In this document: piece by piece, positions 8,721 to 17,121 of the stretch | Position numbering within the stretch: the stretch's first letter is position 1 | Layout of the letters: every line of letters begins with the position of its first letter | NCBI RefSeq assembly: GCF_003254505.1 | Contig: NZ_QFYP01000001.1 | Coordinates: 1,162,001-1,226,000 of the forward strand | Length of the DNA stretch: 64,000 nucleotides | Source of the DNA: Phenylobacterium hankyongense | Lineage (GTDB): Bacteria; Pseudomonadota; Alphaproteobacteria; Caulobacterales; Caulobacteraceae | Direction of reading: 5' to 3' | Notes under the pieces: generated by a model | The model's input: the letters and a program-made list of their open reading frames with translations, nothing else | Databases searched by the model: none | Told to the model about the DNA's origin: nothing | Translations under genes and position numbers: made by a program

Positions 8721-9970
8721 TGCGCATCCTCTACCTCGTCCACCAGTTCATGCCGGACTTCTCCGGCGGCACCGAGCAGGTGACGCTGAACCTGGCGCGC
8801 GCCGCCCAGTCGGCCGGCCACAGGGTGGACGTCTTCACCGTCACCGCGCCGGACAGCCCTGGCTGGAGCGAACGCGACGGCCTGCGGTTCGGCGTCGTCG
8901 AGGGCGTGCCGGTCTTCGCCCTGGCGCACCAGGACACCCCGACCGTCGAGCTGGGGTTCGGAGCCAACCCGCGGCTGGAGGCCGAATTCCGCCGCTTCCT
9001 GGAGTCGCGCCCGGCCTACGACGTGGCGCACGTCATGCACGCCTTCCGGCTGAACGAGGCCGCCGAGCTCCTCGCCGCGCGGCGCATTCCCTACGTGATG
9101 ACGCTGACTGACTTCTACAGCCTGTGCTTCCGGATCAACCTGGTGCGGCTGGACGGCGGGCTGTGCGACGGCCCTCGCCAGGGCGAGGCCTGCGCCCGGC
9201 ACTGCGCCACGCCGGAGCTCGAGCCTGCGGCCTACGCCGACCGCGTGGCGCGCACCGGACGCCTGCTGCGGCGGGCGTCGGCGGTGGCCGCGGTCTCGGA
9301 CTATGTGGCGCAGGCCGTGCGCGCCGAACATCCCGACCTCGACGTGCGGGTCATTGCCAACGGCGTCGACCTGCTCGGCCTCGGCGCGCCGGCGCGCGAC
9401 CCGGCGTCCCGCTCGGCGTCGGGCAAGCTGACCTTAGGCTACCTCGGCACGGTGTCCGAGGCCAAGGGCGCGGTCATGCTGGCCGAGGCCTTCGCCGCCG
9501 CCAGCCCCGCCAACGCCCGCCTGCGGATGGTCGGCCCCTGCCATGAGCCGCAGAGCCGCGCCCGCGTCGAGGCCCTGCTCGGCCGGGCCGACATCACGCT
9601 CGACGGCCCGGTGGCGGCCTCGGAGGTGGGCCGGGTGCTGGGCGGGTTCGACCTGCTCTGCGTCCCGAGCCTGGTCCCGGAGGCCTTCTCCCTGGCCCTG
9701 CACGAGGGGTTCGCAGTCGGCCTGCCCGCGTTGGTGGCCGATCGCGGCGCGCCGCCGCTGGTGGTTGCGGCCCGTGGCTGCGGCCGGGTGGCGCCGGCCG
9801 GCGACGTGGCCGCCTGGGCGCGGGCCATCGACGACATCGCCGCCGATCCGCAACAGCTTACGGCCTGGGCCGCGCGGGTCCCCCTGCCCCAGCGGATCGA
9901 GGAGGAAGGCTTCCTCTACACCGAACTCTACCGGGCCGCGGCCACGGCCCCCGACCGAACTGGCGACTGA
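8720..9970 (+). CDS. Family 4 (GT-B) glycosyltransferase
   Basis: A 416-residue cytoplasmic enzyme. The N-terminal Rossmann domain begins MRILYLVHQFMPDFSGGTEQVTLNLARA, the usual start of retaining GT4 enzymes. The C-terminal donor domain shows LTLGYLGTVSEAKGAVMLAEA and the segment PEAFSLALHEGFAVGLPALV, where an E-x7-E-like signature binds the sugar nucleotide. The four Cys residues between 145 and 165 (LCDGPRQGEACARHC) are also seen in related GT4 proteins. The start ATG overlaps the upstream TGA. The next gene is leuB, 93 bases downstream, so the GT pair interrupts the leucine block. Confidence 0.87.
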   Translation: MRILYLVHQFMPDFSGGTEQVTLNLARAAQSAGHRVDVFTVTAPDSPGWSERDGLRFGVVEGVPVFALAHQDTPTVELGFGANPRLEAEFRRFLESRPAYDVAHVMHAFRLNEAAELLAARRIPYVMTLTDFYSLCFRINLVRLDGGLCDGPRQGEACARHCATPELEPAAYADRVARTGRLLRRASAVAAVSDYVAQAVRAEHPDLDVRVIANGVDLLGLGAPARDPASRSASGKLTLGYLGTVSEAKGAVMLAEAFAAASPANARLRMVGPCHEPQSRARVEALLGRADITLDGPVAASEVGRVLGGFDLLCVPSLVPEAFSLALHEGFAVGLPALVADRGAPPLVVAARGCGRVAPAGDVAAWARAIDDIAADPQQLTAWAARVPLPQRIEEEGFLYTELYRAAATAPDRTGD

Positions 9971-10063
9971 TCTGGCGACGGACCTGCCGCTGGGGGGTTC
10001 CCGCGAGGCGGCTCTTCGCCTAGGAGGTCGCTCACCACAGTCCAGTTTCCTCGGGGACCCGCC

Positions 10064-11116
10064 ATGACCGACCTGCTGCTCCTGCCCGGCGACGGCATCG
10101 GCCCCGAAGTGACCGCCCAGGTGCGCCGCGTGGCCGCCAAGCTGATCCCCGAGCTGACCATCGACGAGCGGCCCTTCGGCGGGACCAGCTTCGACCAGCT
10201 CGGCACGCCCCTGAGCGACGAGACCCTGGCCACCGCCAAGGCCGCGAAGGCGGTGCTGATGGGCGCCGTCGGCGGACCGCAGTACGCCAACGTGCCCCGC
10301 GACAAGCGCCCGGAGGCGGGCCTGCTGGGCCTGCGCGCCGGCATGGGGGTGTTCGCCAACCTGCGCCCGGCGCTCTGCTTCCAGCCGCTGGCCGACGCCT
10401 CGACCCTGAAGCGCGAGGTGGTGGAAGGCCTCGACTTCATGATCGTCCGCGAGCTCACCGGCGGCATCTACTTCGGCTCCCCGCGGTTCATCGAGGAGCT
10501 GCCGGGCGGCGGCAAGCGCGCGGTCGACACCCAGGTCTACACGACCCCGGAGATCGAGCGGGTCGCCCGCGTCGCCTTCGAACTGGCCCGCGGCCGCCGC
10601 AACAAGGTGACCAGCGCCGAGAAGTCGAACGTGATGGACTCCGGCCTGCTCTGGCGCGAGGTGGTCACCGACCTGCACCGGCGCGAGTACGCCGACGTCG
10701 CGCTGGAGCACATCCTGGCCGACAACGCGGCCATGCAGATCGTCAAGAACCCCAAGCAGTTCGACGTCATGGTCACCGACAACCTGTTCGGCGACATCCT
10801 CTCCGACGCCGCCGCCCAGCTGACCGGGTCGCTGGGCATGCTGCCGTCGGCGGCGCTCGGCCTGCCCGGGACGCCGGGGCTGTACGAGCCCATCCACGGC
10901 TCGGCGCCGGACATCGCCGGCAAGGGCATCGCCAATCCGCTGGCGGCGATCCTATCGTTCGAGATGGCGCTGCGCTGGTCGCTGGGCCGGCCGGACCTCG
11001 CCGCGCGCCTGTACGCGGCGGTCGAGCGGGCTTTGGAGAGCGGCGCCCGCACGCCGGATCTCGGCGGCGCGCTGACCTCCGAGCAGATGGGCGACGCGGT
11101 GCTGGCCGCGCTCTAG
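10064..11116 (+). CDS. leuB: 3-isopropylmalate dehydrogenase
   Basis: NAD-dependent oxidative decarboxylation of 3-isopropylmalate to 2-oxoisocaproate, the third step of leucine synthesis. The 350-residue length is normal. The protein starts LLLPGDGIGPEV. The substrate-binding arginines lie in GLRAGMGVFANLRPA, and the metal aspartates in VTDNLFGDILSDAAAQL. GLYEPIHGSAPDIAGKG forms the NAD loop. It is separated from leuC/leuD by about 3.4 kb holding the ABM and glycosyltransferase genes. A hairpin follows its stop codon. Confidence 0.96.
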   Translation: MTDLLLLPGDGIGPEVTAQVRRVAAKLIPELTIDERPFGGTSFDQLGTPLSDETLATAKAAKAVLMGAVGGPQYANVPRDKRPEAGLLGLRAGMGVFANLRPALCFQPLADASTLKREVVEGLDFMIVRELTGGIYFGSPRFIEELPGGGKRAVDTQVYTTPEIERVARVAFELARGRRNKVTSAEKSNVMDSGLLWREVVTDLHRREYADVALEHILADNAAMQIVKNPKQFDVMVTDNLFGDILSDAAAQLTGSLGMLPSAALGLPGTPGLYEPIHGSAPDIAGKGIANPLAAILSFEMALRWSLGRPDLAARLYAAVERALESGARTPDLGGALTSEQMGDAVLAAL

Positions 11117-11125
11117 GCGTCGCCG

Positions 11126-11152
11126 CCAGGGCTCCGCTCGGGCGAGCCCTGG
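11126..11152 (+). terminator. Hairpin after leuB
   Basis: Perfect 9-bp GC-rich stem CCAGGGCTC/GAGCCCTGG with a 9-base loop, starting 10 bases after the leuB stop. There is no T run after it, only AAAGCGTCT, so it would be a weak intrinsic terminator at best. Confidence 0.5.
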
Positions 11153-11287
11153 AAAGCGTCTGTTAACCGCGATCGGCGATATCTGAGGGCCGCAATTCCC
11201 GCTGCCCCCGAGTACGCCTTGGCGAAGATCCCCTCCGTCTGTCGCCGCCGCCGCTCGCAACGCCCCAGCGCTGCGCCCCGCTGAGCC

Positions 11288-11878
11288 ATGGCCCTCGATC
11301 CCGCCTCCCGCGCGCGCTTCAACCTGGAAAAGGCCTCGGTCCTGCTGCTGGACGAGACCCCGATGGGCATGTCCATCCTGGTGCAGATCGTCACCGCCCT
11401 GGGGGCCAAGAAGCTGCACCGCTGCGCGGATGTGGAGCAGGCCCAGGACGCGGCGTCGAAACACGAGCTCGACCTGGCCATCGTCGACAGCATGGCGCCC
11501 ACCGGCCAGGGCTATGACTTCGTCAAATGGCTGCGCCAGAACGCCCAGGAGCCCAACTGCTACACCCCGGTGCTGCTGACCACGTCGCACACCCCGGCCT
11601 CCGACGTGGTCCGGGCCCGCGACTGCGGCAGCCACATCATCATCAAGAAGCCGATCGCGCCTATCGTGATGCTGGAGCGGATCGTCTGGGTCGCCAAGGA
11701 AGGCCGGCCGTTCCTGTTCGCCGGCAGCTATGTCGGCCCCGACCGCCGGTTCCGCGACAACGGCCCGCCGGACGGCGTCGGCCGGCGGCGCGAGGACCTG
11801 GTCGCCCAGGACACCGCCGGGAGCGGCCCCGGCGGGGCGCACGTGAAGATCGGCCCGGAGCCCAGCGCGCCCTCATGA
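11288..11878 (+). CDS. CheY-like response regulator receiver protein with VGPDRR tail
   Basis: A 196-residue protein. Residues 17-135 form a receiver: acid pair Asp22/Glu23, phospho-acceptor Asp67 in AIVDSMAP, Thr98 or Thr99 in VLLTTSHT, and Lys120/Lys121 in IIIKKPIAP. It looks phosphorylatable. After the receiver comes a conserved-looking extension, YVGPDRRFRDNGPPDGVGRRRED, with no DNA-binding or enzymatic domain. The start ATG at 11288 is preceded by 171 intergenic bases. Its TGA overlaps the ATG of the next gene (ATGA), implying a two-protein signalling unit. No histidine kinase is adjacent. Confidence 0.8.
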   Translation: MALDPASRARFNLEKASVLLLDETPMGMSILVQIVTALGAKKLHRCADVEQAQDAASKHELDLAIVDSMAPTGQGYDFVKWLRQNAQEPNCYTPVLLTTSHTPASDVVRARDCGSHIIIKKPIAPIVMLERIVWVAKEGRPFLFAGSYVGPDRRFRDNGPPDGVGRRREDLVAQDTAGSGPGGAHVKIGPEPSAPS

Positions 11879-12339
11879 CCAGTGTCCGTTTCGTATTCCC
11901 CAAGCCCAAGCTGGCGGAGCTGCTGCGGACGCCGGGCGGCCTGCCCGTGGCGGAGGCCCTGGAGCGGGCGAACGCCAACCTGCTGGAGATCCGGCCCTCC
12001 TGCCTGGGCGAACTCCAGACGCTGCTCGACTACGCCGAGGCGGCGTTCGCGGTGATCGGCGCGGAGTTCGACGACGACGGCATGGCCGGACTCTACGCCA
12101 TCGCCGTGCGGGCCATCGGCGCGGGCGGGGTCTGCGGCGTGCCCGCGGTGGACGTGGCGCTCACCAGCCTCTGCGACCTCCTGGACCACCTGCGCACCAA
12201 CCACCGCTTCGACCGCGAGGCGATCGGCGTGCACGTGCGCGCCTGGCGCCTGCTGATGACGCCGGGCCTGCCGATCGGCGGCAGCGACGCGGTGCTGAAC
12301 GGCCTGCGCCAGGTCAGCGCGCGCTACGCCGGGGCGTGA
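11875..12339 (+). CDS. Unassigned helical protein coupled to the receiver gene
   Basis: A 154-residue protein I do not recognise with certainty. It starts SVRFVFPKPKLAELLRTPGGLPVAEALERANANLLEI and appears almost entirely alpha-helical. It has no signal peptide or membrane segment and has a four-helix-like pattern. The ATGA overlap with the receiver gene suggests the two products act together, for example as a phosphotransfer or scaffold partner. No obvious HPt signature (HxxKG) is present. Short proteins with a similar K-x2-LA-x-LL-x-x-PGG opening occur in alphaproteobacterial chemotaxis clusters; this is recalled, not verified. Confidence 0.6.
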   Translation: MTSVRFVFPKPKLAELLRTPGGLPVAEALERANANLLEIRPSCLGELQTLLDYAEAAFAVIGAEFDDDGMAGLYAIAVRAIGAGGVCGVPAVDVALTSLCDLLDHLRTNHRFDREAIGVHVRAWRLLMTPGLPIGGSDAVLNGLRQVSARYAGA

Positions 12340-12433
12340 GATAGCCTTCCTGACGGGCGGATGAGCATCGCTCGCCTTGCCTCGGGATGATCGAGGGCGT
12401 AACGGGACGCTTCCCAGCTTTAGGAGAATTGCG

Positions 12434-13465
12434 ATGGGTTACCGGGTGGCCGTTGTCGGCGCCACGGGCAACGTGGGCCGTGAGATGTTGAACATCCTCG
12501 AGGAAGTCGACTTCCCCGTTGAGAAGATTCACGCCATCGCCTCGCGCAAATCCATCGGCGTGGAAGTGTCCTTCGGCGATCAGATCCTCAAGTGCGAGGA
12601 CGTCGAGCAGTTCGACTTCTCGACCGTCGACGTGGTGCTGATGTCGGTCAGCGGCTCGTTCTCCAAGGAATGGTCGCCCAAGATCGGCGCGGCCGGCCCG
12701 ATCGTCATCGACAACTCCTCGGCCTGGCGCATGGACCCCGACGTGCCGCTCGTGGTGCCGGAAGTGAACCCGGACGACGTGGAGTGGGCGAACCGCAAGA
12801 ACATCATCGCCAACCCGAACTGCTCCACGGCCCAGCTGGTCGTGGCGCTGAAGCCCCTGCACGACCGCGCGCGCATCAAGCGGGTGGTGGTCTCGACCTA
12901 CCAGTCGGTGTCCGGCGCGGGCAAGGAGGGCATGGACGAGCTGTTCGACCAGACCAAGAACGTCTTCGTCCTGGGCGCCACGCCCCCGAAGAAGTTCCCC
13001 AAGCAGATCGCCTTCAACGTGATCCCCTTCATCGGCGCCTTCCAGGACGACGGCTACACCGACGAAGAAGCCAAGATGTGGAACGAGACCCACAAGATGA
13101 TCGACCCGGCGATCAAGCTGACGGTCACCTGCGTCCGCGTCCCGGTCATGGTCGGTCACTCCGAGGCGGTGAACATCGAGTTCCACGAGCCCCTGGACGA
13201 GGACGAAGCGCGCGACATCCTGCGCGACAGCCCCGGCCTGATCGTCATCGATAAGCGCGACGACAAGGGCTACATGACGCCGAAGGAGGCCCAGGGCGAG
13301 TTCCCGGTCTTCGTCAGCCGCATCCGAAACGATCCGACCGTGGAGAACGGCCTGAACCTGTGGGTGGTGGCCGACAACCTGCGCAAGGGCGCGGCGCTGA
13401 ACGCGGTGCAGATCGCCGAACTGCTCCACGCCCGCGGCCTGATCCGCCAGAAGGCCCTCGCCTAA
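12434..13465 (+). CDS. asd: Aspartate-semialdehyde dehydrogenase
   Basis: Reduces beta-aspartyl phosphate to aspartate semialdehyde with NADPH, the branch point to lysine/diaminopimelate, threonine and methionine. It has 343 residues. The N-terminal Rossmann motif is VAVVGATGNVGREML. The active-site Cys130 lies in ANPNCSTAQLV, and the catalytic His region is VPVMVGHSEAVNIEF. The ATG at 12434 is chosen because AGGAGA lies 7 bases upstream (12422-12427); an earlier in-frame start would add 19 unrelated residues. rarD follows after 4 bases. Confidence 0.95.
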   Translation: MGYRVAVVGATGNVGREMLNILEEVDFPVEKIHAIASRKSIGVEVSFGDQILKCEDVEQFDFSTVDVVLMSVSGSFSKEWSPKIGAAGPIVIDNSSAWRMDPDVPLVVPEVNPDDVEWANRKNIIANPNCSTAQLVVALKPLHDRARIKRVVVSTYQSVSGAGKEGMDELFDQTKNVFVLGATPPKKFPKQIAFNVIPFIGAFQDDGYTDEEAKMWNETHKMIDPAIKLTVTCVRVPVMVGHSEAVNIEFHEPLDEDEARDILRDSPGLIVIDKRDDKGYMTPKEAQGEFPVFVSRIRNDPTVENGLNLWVVADNLRKGAALNAVQIAELLHARGLIRQKALA

Positions 13466-13469
13466 GGCC

Positions 13470-14402
13470 ATGCCGCCTGCCTCTGCGCCCGGCGGCGAAG
13501 CCCGCCTGGCGCTGACGGCGGGAATCAGCTGCTACCTGATCTGGGGGCTGGTGCCCCTGGTGTTCCAGGCCATGGGACGCCTGGGGATCAGCCCCTGGGA
13601 GATCCTCGCCAACCGCACCATCTGGGCGGCGCCTTCGGCGCTGGTCTTCGTGCTGGTGGCGCGGCAGGGACGCCAGGTGCTGGCGGTGGTGCGGGACCCG
13701 CGGGTCCTCGGCTGGCTGGCGCTCTCCGCGCTGCTGATCGCCATCAACTGGATGACCTACATCTGGGCGGTGAACTCCGGCCGGGTGCTGGAGACCAGCC
13801 TCGGCTACTACCTCATCCCCCTGCTGGCGATGGCGGCGGGCGCCCTGGTGTTCCGGGAACGCATCGACCGGATCGGAGCGCTGTCCATCGCGCTCGCGGC
13901 GGTGGGCGTGGCGATCCAGGCCCTGGCGCTTGGGCAGTTGCCGCTGGTCTCGCTGACGGTGGCGGTCAGCTTCTGCGGCTACGGCATCGTCCGCAAGCGG
14001 GTGGCGGCCGACGCGCAGACCGGCCTGCTCGTCGAATGCCTGATCCTCGCCGTCCCCGGCCTCGCCTATGTGCTCTGGCTGCAGCACAGCGGCGCAGGCC
14101 ACCTCGGCGCGAGCCCGGTCGCCACCGCCTGGCTGGTCGCCTGCGGCCCGATCACCGCCTTCCCGCTGCTGCTGTTCTCCTGGGCCGCCCGGCGCGTGCC
14201 GTTCTCGGTGATCGGCTTCCTGCAGTTCATCGCGCCCACCATCGGCGTCGTGATCGGCGTGCTGCAGGGCGAGGCCTTCACCCCGGCGCGGGCGGTGTCG
14301 TTCGTGTTCATCTGGGGCGGGGCGGCGGTGTTCGCCTACGGCGCCTGGCGCAGGAGCCGGACGGTGGCGCAGGCCATGACCGAGGCCGCGCCCGCCGAAT
14401 GA
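13470..14402 (+). CDS. rarD: EamA-family transporter RarD
   Basis: A 310-residue inner-membrane protein of the drug/metabolite transporter superfamily with about ten predicted helices. The N-terminal ISCYLIWGLVPLVFQAM, the segment INWMTYIWAVNSGRVLETSLGYYL and the C-terminal IGFLQFIAPTIGVVIGVLQGE are typical of the RarD subgroup. In other bacteria RarD is linked to chloramphenicol sensitivity, but its physiological substrate is not established. The start lies 4 bases after asd, so the two may be co-transcribed. Confidence 0.9.
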   Translation: MPPASAPGGEARLALTAGISCYLIWGLVPLVFQAMGRLGISPWEILANRTIWAAPSALVFVLVARQGRQVLAVVRDPRVLGWLALSALLIAINWMTYIWAVNSGRVLETSLGYYLIPLLAMAAGALVFRERIDRIGALSIALAAVGVAIQALALGQLPLVSLTVAVSFCGYGIVRKRVAADAQTGLLVECLILAVPGLAYVLWLQHSGAGHLGASPVATAWLVACGPITAFPLLLFSWAARRVPFSVIGFLQFIAPTIGVVIGVLQGEAFTPARAVSFVFIWGGAAVFAYGAWRRSRTVAQAMTEAAPAE

Positions 14403-14472
14403 GGCGCGAAAACCGGGCCGACATACGCGAGTATGCCTAGCGGAGCCGTGCGCGACGGGCGATATCGTCGCC

Positions 14473-15123
14473 ATGCCGTCCACGTCGCCGTCCGGCGGGC
14501 CCGCCCCTGAGCCGTCCGAACCGCGCCTGGTTTTGCAGGGCCTGCGGAGCGCCCTGGTCGGGCCGTTCGACTTCCGGCTGGCGGCCGGAAGCTGCGCGGC
14601 GATCAGCGGCGCGTCGGGCTCCGGCAAGAGCCTGTTCCTGCGGATGATCGCCGACCTCGACCCCAACGAGGGCGAGGTGCGGCTGGACGGGATTTCGCGG
14701 GCGACCATGGCCGCCACCGCCTGGCGCGCCCAGGTCCCTTACGTCGCGGCCGAGTCCGGCTGGTGGCGCGACACGGTGATCGAGCATTTCACCCCCGCGA
14801 AGCTGGCCGTGGCGCGGGAGCTGGCCGATGAGCTCGGGGTCGGCCGCGCGCCGTTCGACGGGCCGGTGCAGCAGCTCTCGACCGGCGAGCGCCAGCGCCT
14901 GGCCCTGATCCGGGCGCTCGTGCTGGAGTCCCCCGTGCTGCTGCTCGACGAGCCCACCGGTCCGCTGGACCCGGAGTCGGTCGGCAAGGTCGAGACCCTG
15001 CTGCGCGCCCGCCTGGCCAAGGGTCTGTCCGTGGTCCTGGTCAGCCACGATCCGCGCCAGGCCGAGCGGCTCGGAGCCCAGCGCTACCTGATGCGCGACC
15101 GGCAGCTGACGGCCGAGACATGA
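14473..15123 (+). CDS. ABC transporter ATP-binding protein, FetA-like
   Basis: A 216-residue ATPase subunit. Walker A is SGASGSGKS (about residues 49-57), the signature motif is LSTGERQRLALIRAL, and Walker B is VLLLDEPTGPLD. It is small and closely coupled (ATGA overlap) to a UPF0014/FetB-type permease. This pairing matches the E. coli FetA-FetB (YbbL-YbbM) system, linked there to iron homeostasis and peroxide resistance. Iron as a substrate is inferred by family only. Confidence 0.82.
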   Translation: MPSTSPSGGPAPEPSEPRLVLQGLRSALVGPFDFRLAAGSCAAISGASGSGKSLFLRMIADLDPNEGEVRLDGISRATMAATAWRAQVPYVAAESGWWRDTVIEHFTPAKLAVARELADELGVGRAPFDGPVQQLSTGERQRLALIRALVLESPVLLLDEPTGPLDPESVGKVETLLRARLAKGLSVVLVSHDPRQAERLGAQRYLMRDRQLTAET

Positions 15124-15911
15124 ACCCGATCCAGCTCAGCCCCTCGGACCTGGCCATCGCCGCCTCGCTGGTAGCCTTCGACGCCCTGCTGTCGGTGGGT
15201 CTGCGCCTGCAGCTGCACCGCCAGATCCTCTGGGCCGCCGGCCGCATGGTGGTGCAGCTGGTCGCCGTCGGCTACCTGATGCGGCTGGTCTTCGCGATGC
15301 ACCATCCCGCCGCCACCCTGGCGCTGGTGGTGCTGATGGCCGCCGTCGCGGCGCGCGAGATCGCCGCCCGTCCCGAGAAGCGGTTCAAGGGCTTCTCCGG
15401 CCTAACCTTGAGCGCCGGCGGCGTGGCGATCGCCACCGCGGTGACGGTGGGGCTGGCGCTGCTGACCGCCATCCGGCCGCACCCCTGGTACGACCCGCGC
15501 TACGCCATCTCCCTCGCCGGCATCATCCTCGGCGCCGTGCTGAACGCCGGCAGCCTGGCGCTCGACAGCATCCTCGGCCGCGTCCAGCGCGAGCGTTCGT
15601 CGATCGAGGCGCAGCTGGCCCTGGGGGTGAGCTTCCACCAGGCCATCGCCCCGCTGCTGCGGGACTCCATCCGCCGCGGCCTGCTGCCGATCATCAACCA
15701 GATGTCGGCGGCCGGGGTCATCACCCTGCCCGGGATCATGACCGGCCAGATCCTCGCCGGCCTCGATCCGGTGGAGGCGGTGAAGTACCAGATCCTGCTG
15801 ATGTTCCTGCTGGCCGGGGCCAGCGGCCTGGCGGCCCTGCTGATCGCCTACGGGGCCGTGCGCCGGCTCACCGACCCCCGCCAGCGCCTACGCCTCGACC
15901 GCCTGCGCTAG
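15120..15911 (+). CDS. ABC transporter permease, FetB/UPF0014 family
   Basis: A 263-residue inner-membrane protein with about seven helices. Family marks are RLQLHRQILWAAGRMVVQL near residue 30, a basic loop REIAARPEKRFKGFSG, the ERSSIEAQLALGVSF segment, and LPGIMTGQILAGLDPVEAVKYQ near residue 205. It overlaps its ATPase gene by four bases. Its end runs directly into palindromic repeat copy 2, and the next gene is convergent. Confidence 0.85.
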   Translation: MNPIQLSPSDLAIAASLVAFDALLSVGLRLQLHRQILWAAGRMVVQLVAVGYLMRLVFAMHHPAATLALVVLMAAVAAREIAARPEKRFKGFSGLTLSAGGVAIATAVTVGLALLTAIRPHPWYDPRYAISLAGIILGAVLNAGSLALDSILGRVQRERSSIEAQLALGVSFHQAIAPLLRDSIRRGLLPIINQMSAAGVITLPGIMTGQILAGLDPVEAVKYQILLMFLLAGASGLAALLIAYGAVRRLTDPRQRLRLDRLR

Positions 15912-15917
15912 ACCTCG

Positions 15918-15974
15918 TTGCTCCCCCTCCGGGGGAGCTGTCAGCGAAGCTGACTGAGGGGGTCCTCCGAGGTC
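15918..15974. repeat. Palindromic intergenic repeat, copy 2 (half unit)
   Basis: Contains the hairpins CTCCCCC-TCC-GGGGGAG (the inner TCC varies between copies) and GTCAGC-GAA-GCTGAC, then GAGGGGGTCCTCCGAGG. Only the left half of the composite unit is present. It lies between the convergent fetB-like gene and the serine hydrolase gene and nearly fills the gap. Both hairpins would form in transcripts of either strand. Confidence 0.85.
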
Positions 15975-15979
15975 GGCGC

Positions 15980-17107
15980 TCAGGAAAGCGCCGCGTAGGC
16001 CGCTTCGATCAGCCGCCGCGGCCGCAGGTCGCCCATCAGCGCGGTCCCCTGCTTGTTCATCACATAGGCCCCGCCGAGCTTGCGCTCCGGGTCGGCAAAG
16101 GCGCACGACCCGCCCCAGCCCGAATGCCCGAAGGTCGAGAGGCCCGGCCCCCAGGGCTTTTCCGTCTCGTTGCGCATGAAGCCCGCGGCCCAGCTCATCA
16201 CGTAGGGCAGCACCAGGTCCTGGCCGCGGATCCGCTCGCGCGCGGCCTCGCCGATCAGCGCCGGGGACAGGATGTCCTCGCCGTCCAGCCAGCCGTCGTT
16301 GGCCAGCGCCCCCATCAGCCGCGCCAGCCCCTCCGCCGTGCAGTGGCCGTTGGCCGAAGGAATCTCCATCCGCCGCCACTCCGCCTGGCCGCGCCCGGCG
16401 GGCGAGGACCACGGCGTCAGGAAGGCGGCGCGCGTGGGCTCGTTGTGGTGGCCGAAGTCCGGCAGGGCGTTGGGCCGCTGCAGCTCGGCGACCCGGTCGA
16501 ACTCGCTGTCCGGCAGGCCGATCCACAGGTCGAGGCCGAACGGCGCGGCCAGGTCCTCGCGCAGCGCCGTCCCCATGCTCCGGCCCTCCACCCGGCGGAA
16601 GACCTCGCCGGCCAGGTAGCCGAAGGTGATCGGGTGGTAGCCGCTGGCCGTGCCCGGCGGCCACAGCGGGGTCATGGCCGCGAGCTTGGCGCAGATGTGG
16701 TCCCAGTCGAACCACTCGGCAGGGTCCATCGGGTCCGGGAAGCCGCACAGCCCGGCCTGGTGCGACAGCAGCTGCTCGACGCTCACCGCGCCCTTGCCGG
16801 CGGCGGCGAACTCCGGCCAGACGGAGGCGACGGTCTGGCCGTAGTCGAGCTTGCCCTGATCCACGAGCCTGGCCATCAGCAGGGCGGCCAGCGCCTTGGT
16901 GGTGGAGAACACCGGCGTCAGGGTGCGGTCGTCGAAAGCCCGGGTGCGCTTGCGGTCGGCGTGGCCGGCCCAGAGGTCGAGCACCACCTCGCCGGCCTCC
17001 ACCAGGGTGAAGCGCGCGCCCAGCTCCTCGCCGGCGCCGAAGTTGGCGGCGAAGGCGTCCTTCACCGCAGCGAAGCGGGCGGCGGCGTGGCCAGCGATCT
17101 CGACCAT
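15980..17107 (-). CDS. Serine hydrolase of the beta-lactamase/EstB family
   Basis: A 375-residue protein of the class C beta-lactamase fold. The nucleophile motif is S68-T-T-K71 in FSTTKALAALL. A Tyr motif lies in GTASGYHPITFGYLAGE, and the third motif is HSGWGG, which replaces KTG. No signal peptide is visible (the N-terminus is MVEIAGHAAARFAAVK), so it is probably a cytoplasmic esterase rather than a periplasmic beta-lactamase. The replacement of the usual YxN by YHP and of KTG by HSG is typical of EstB-like esterases. It is followed after 14 bases by the pyridoxal kinase gene on its upstream side. Confidence 0.85.
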   Translation of the reverse strand: MVEIAGHAAARFAAVKDAFAANFGAGEELGARFTLVEAGEVVLDLWAGHADRKRTRAFDDRTLTPVFSTTKALAALLMARLVDQGKLDYGQTVASVWPEFAAAGKGAVSVEQLLSHQAGLCGFPDPMDPAEWFDWDHICAKLAAMTPLWPPGTASGYHPITFGYLAGEVFRRVEGRSMGTALREDLAAPFGLDLWIGLPDSEFDRVAELQRPNALPDFGHHNEPTRAAFLTPWSSPAGRGQAEWRRMEIPSANGHCTAEGLARLMGALANDGWLDGEDILSPALIGEAARERIRGQDLVLPYVMSWAAGFMRNETEKPWGPGLSTFGHSGWGGSCAFADPERKLGGAYVMNKQGTALMGDLRPRRLIEAAYAALS

Positions 17108-17121
17108 GGAGGCTCCCGGGT

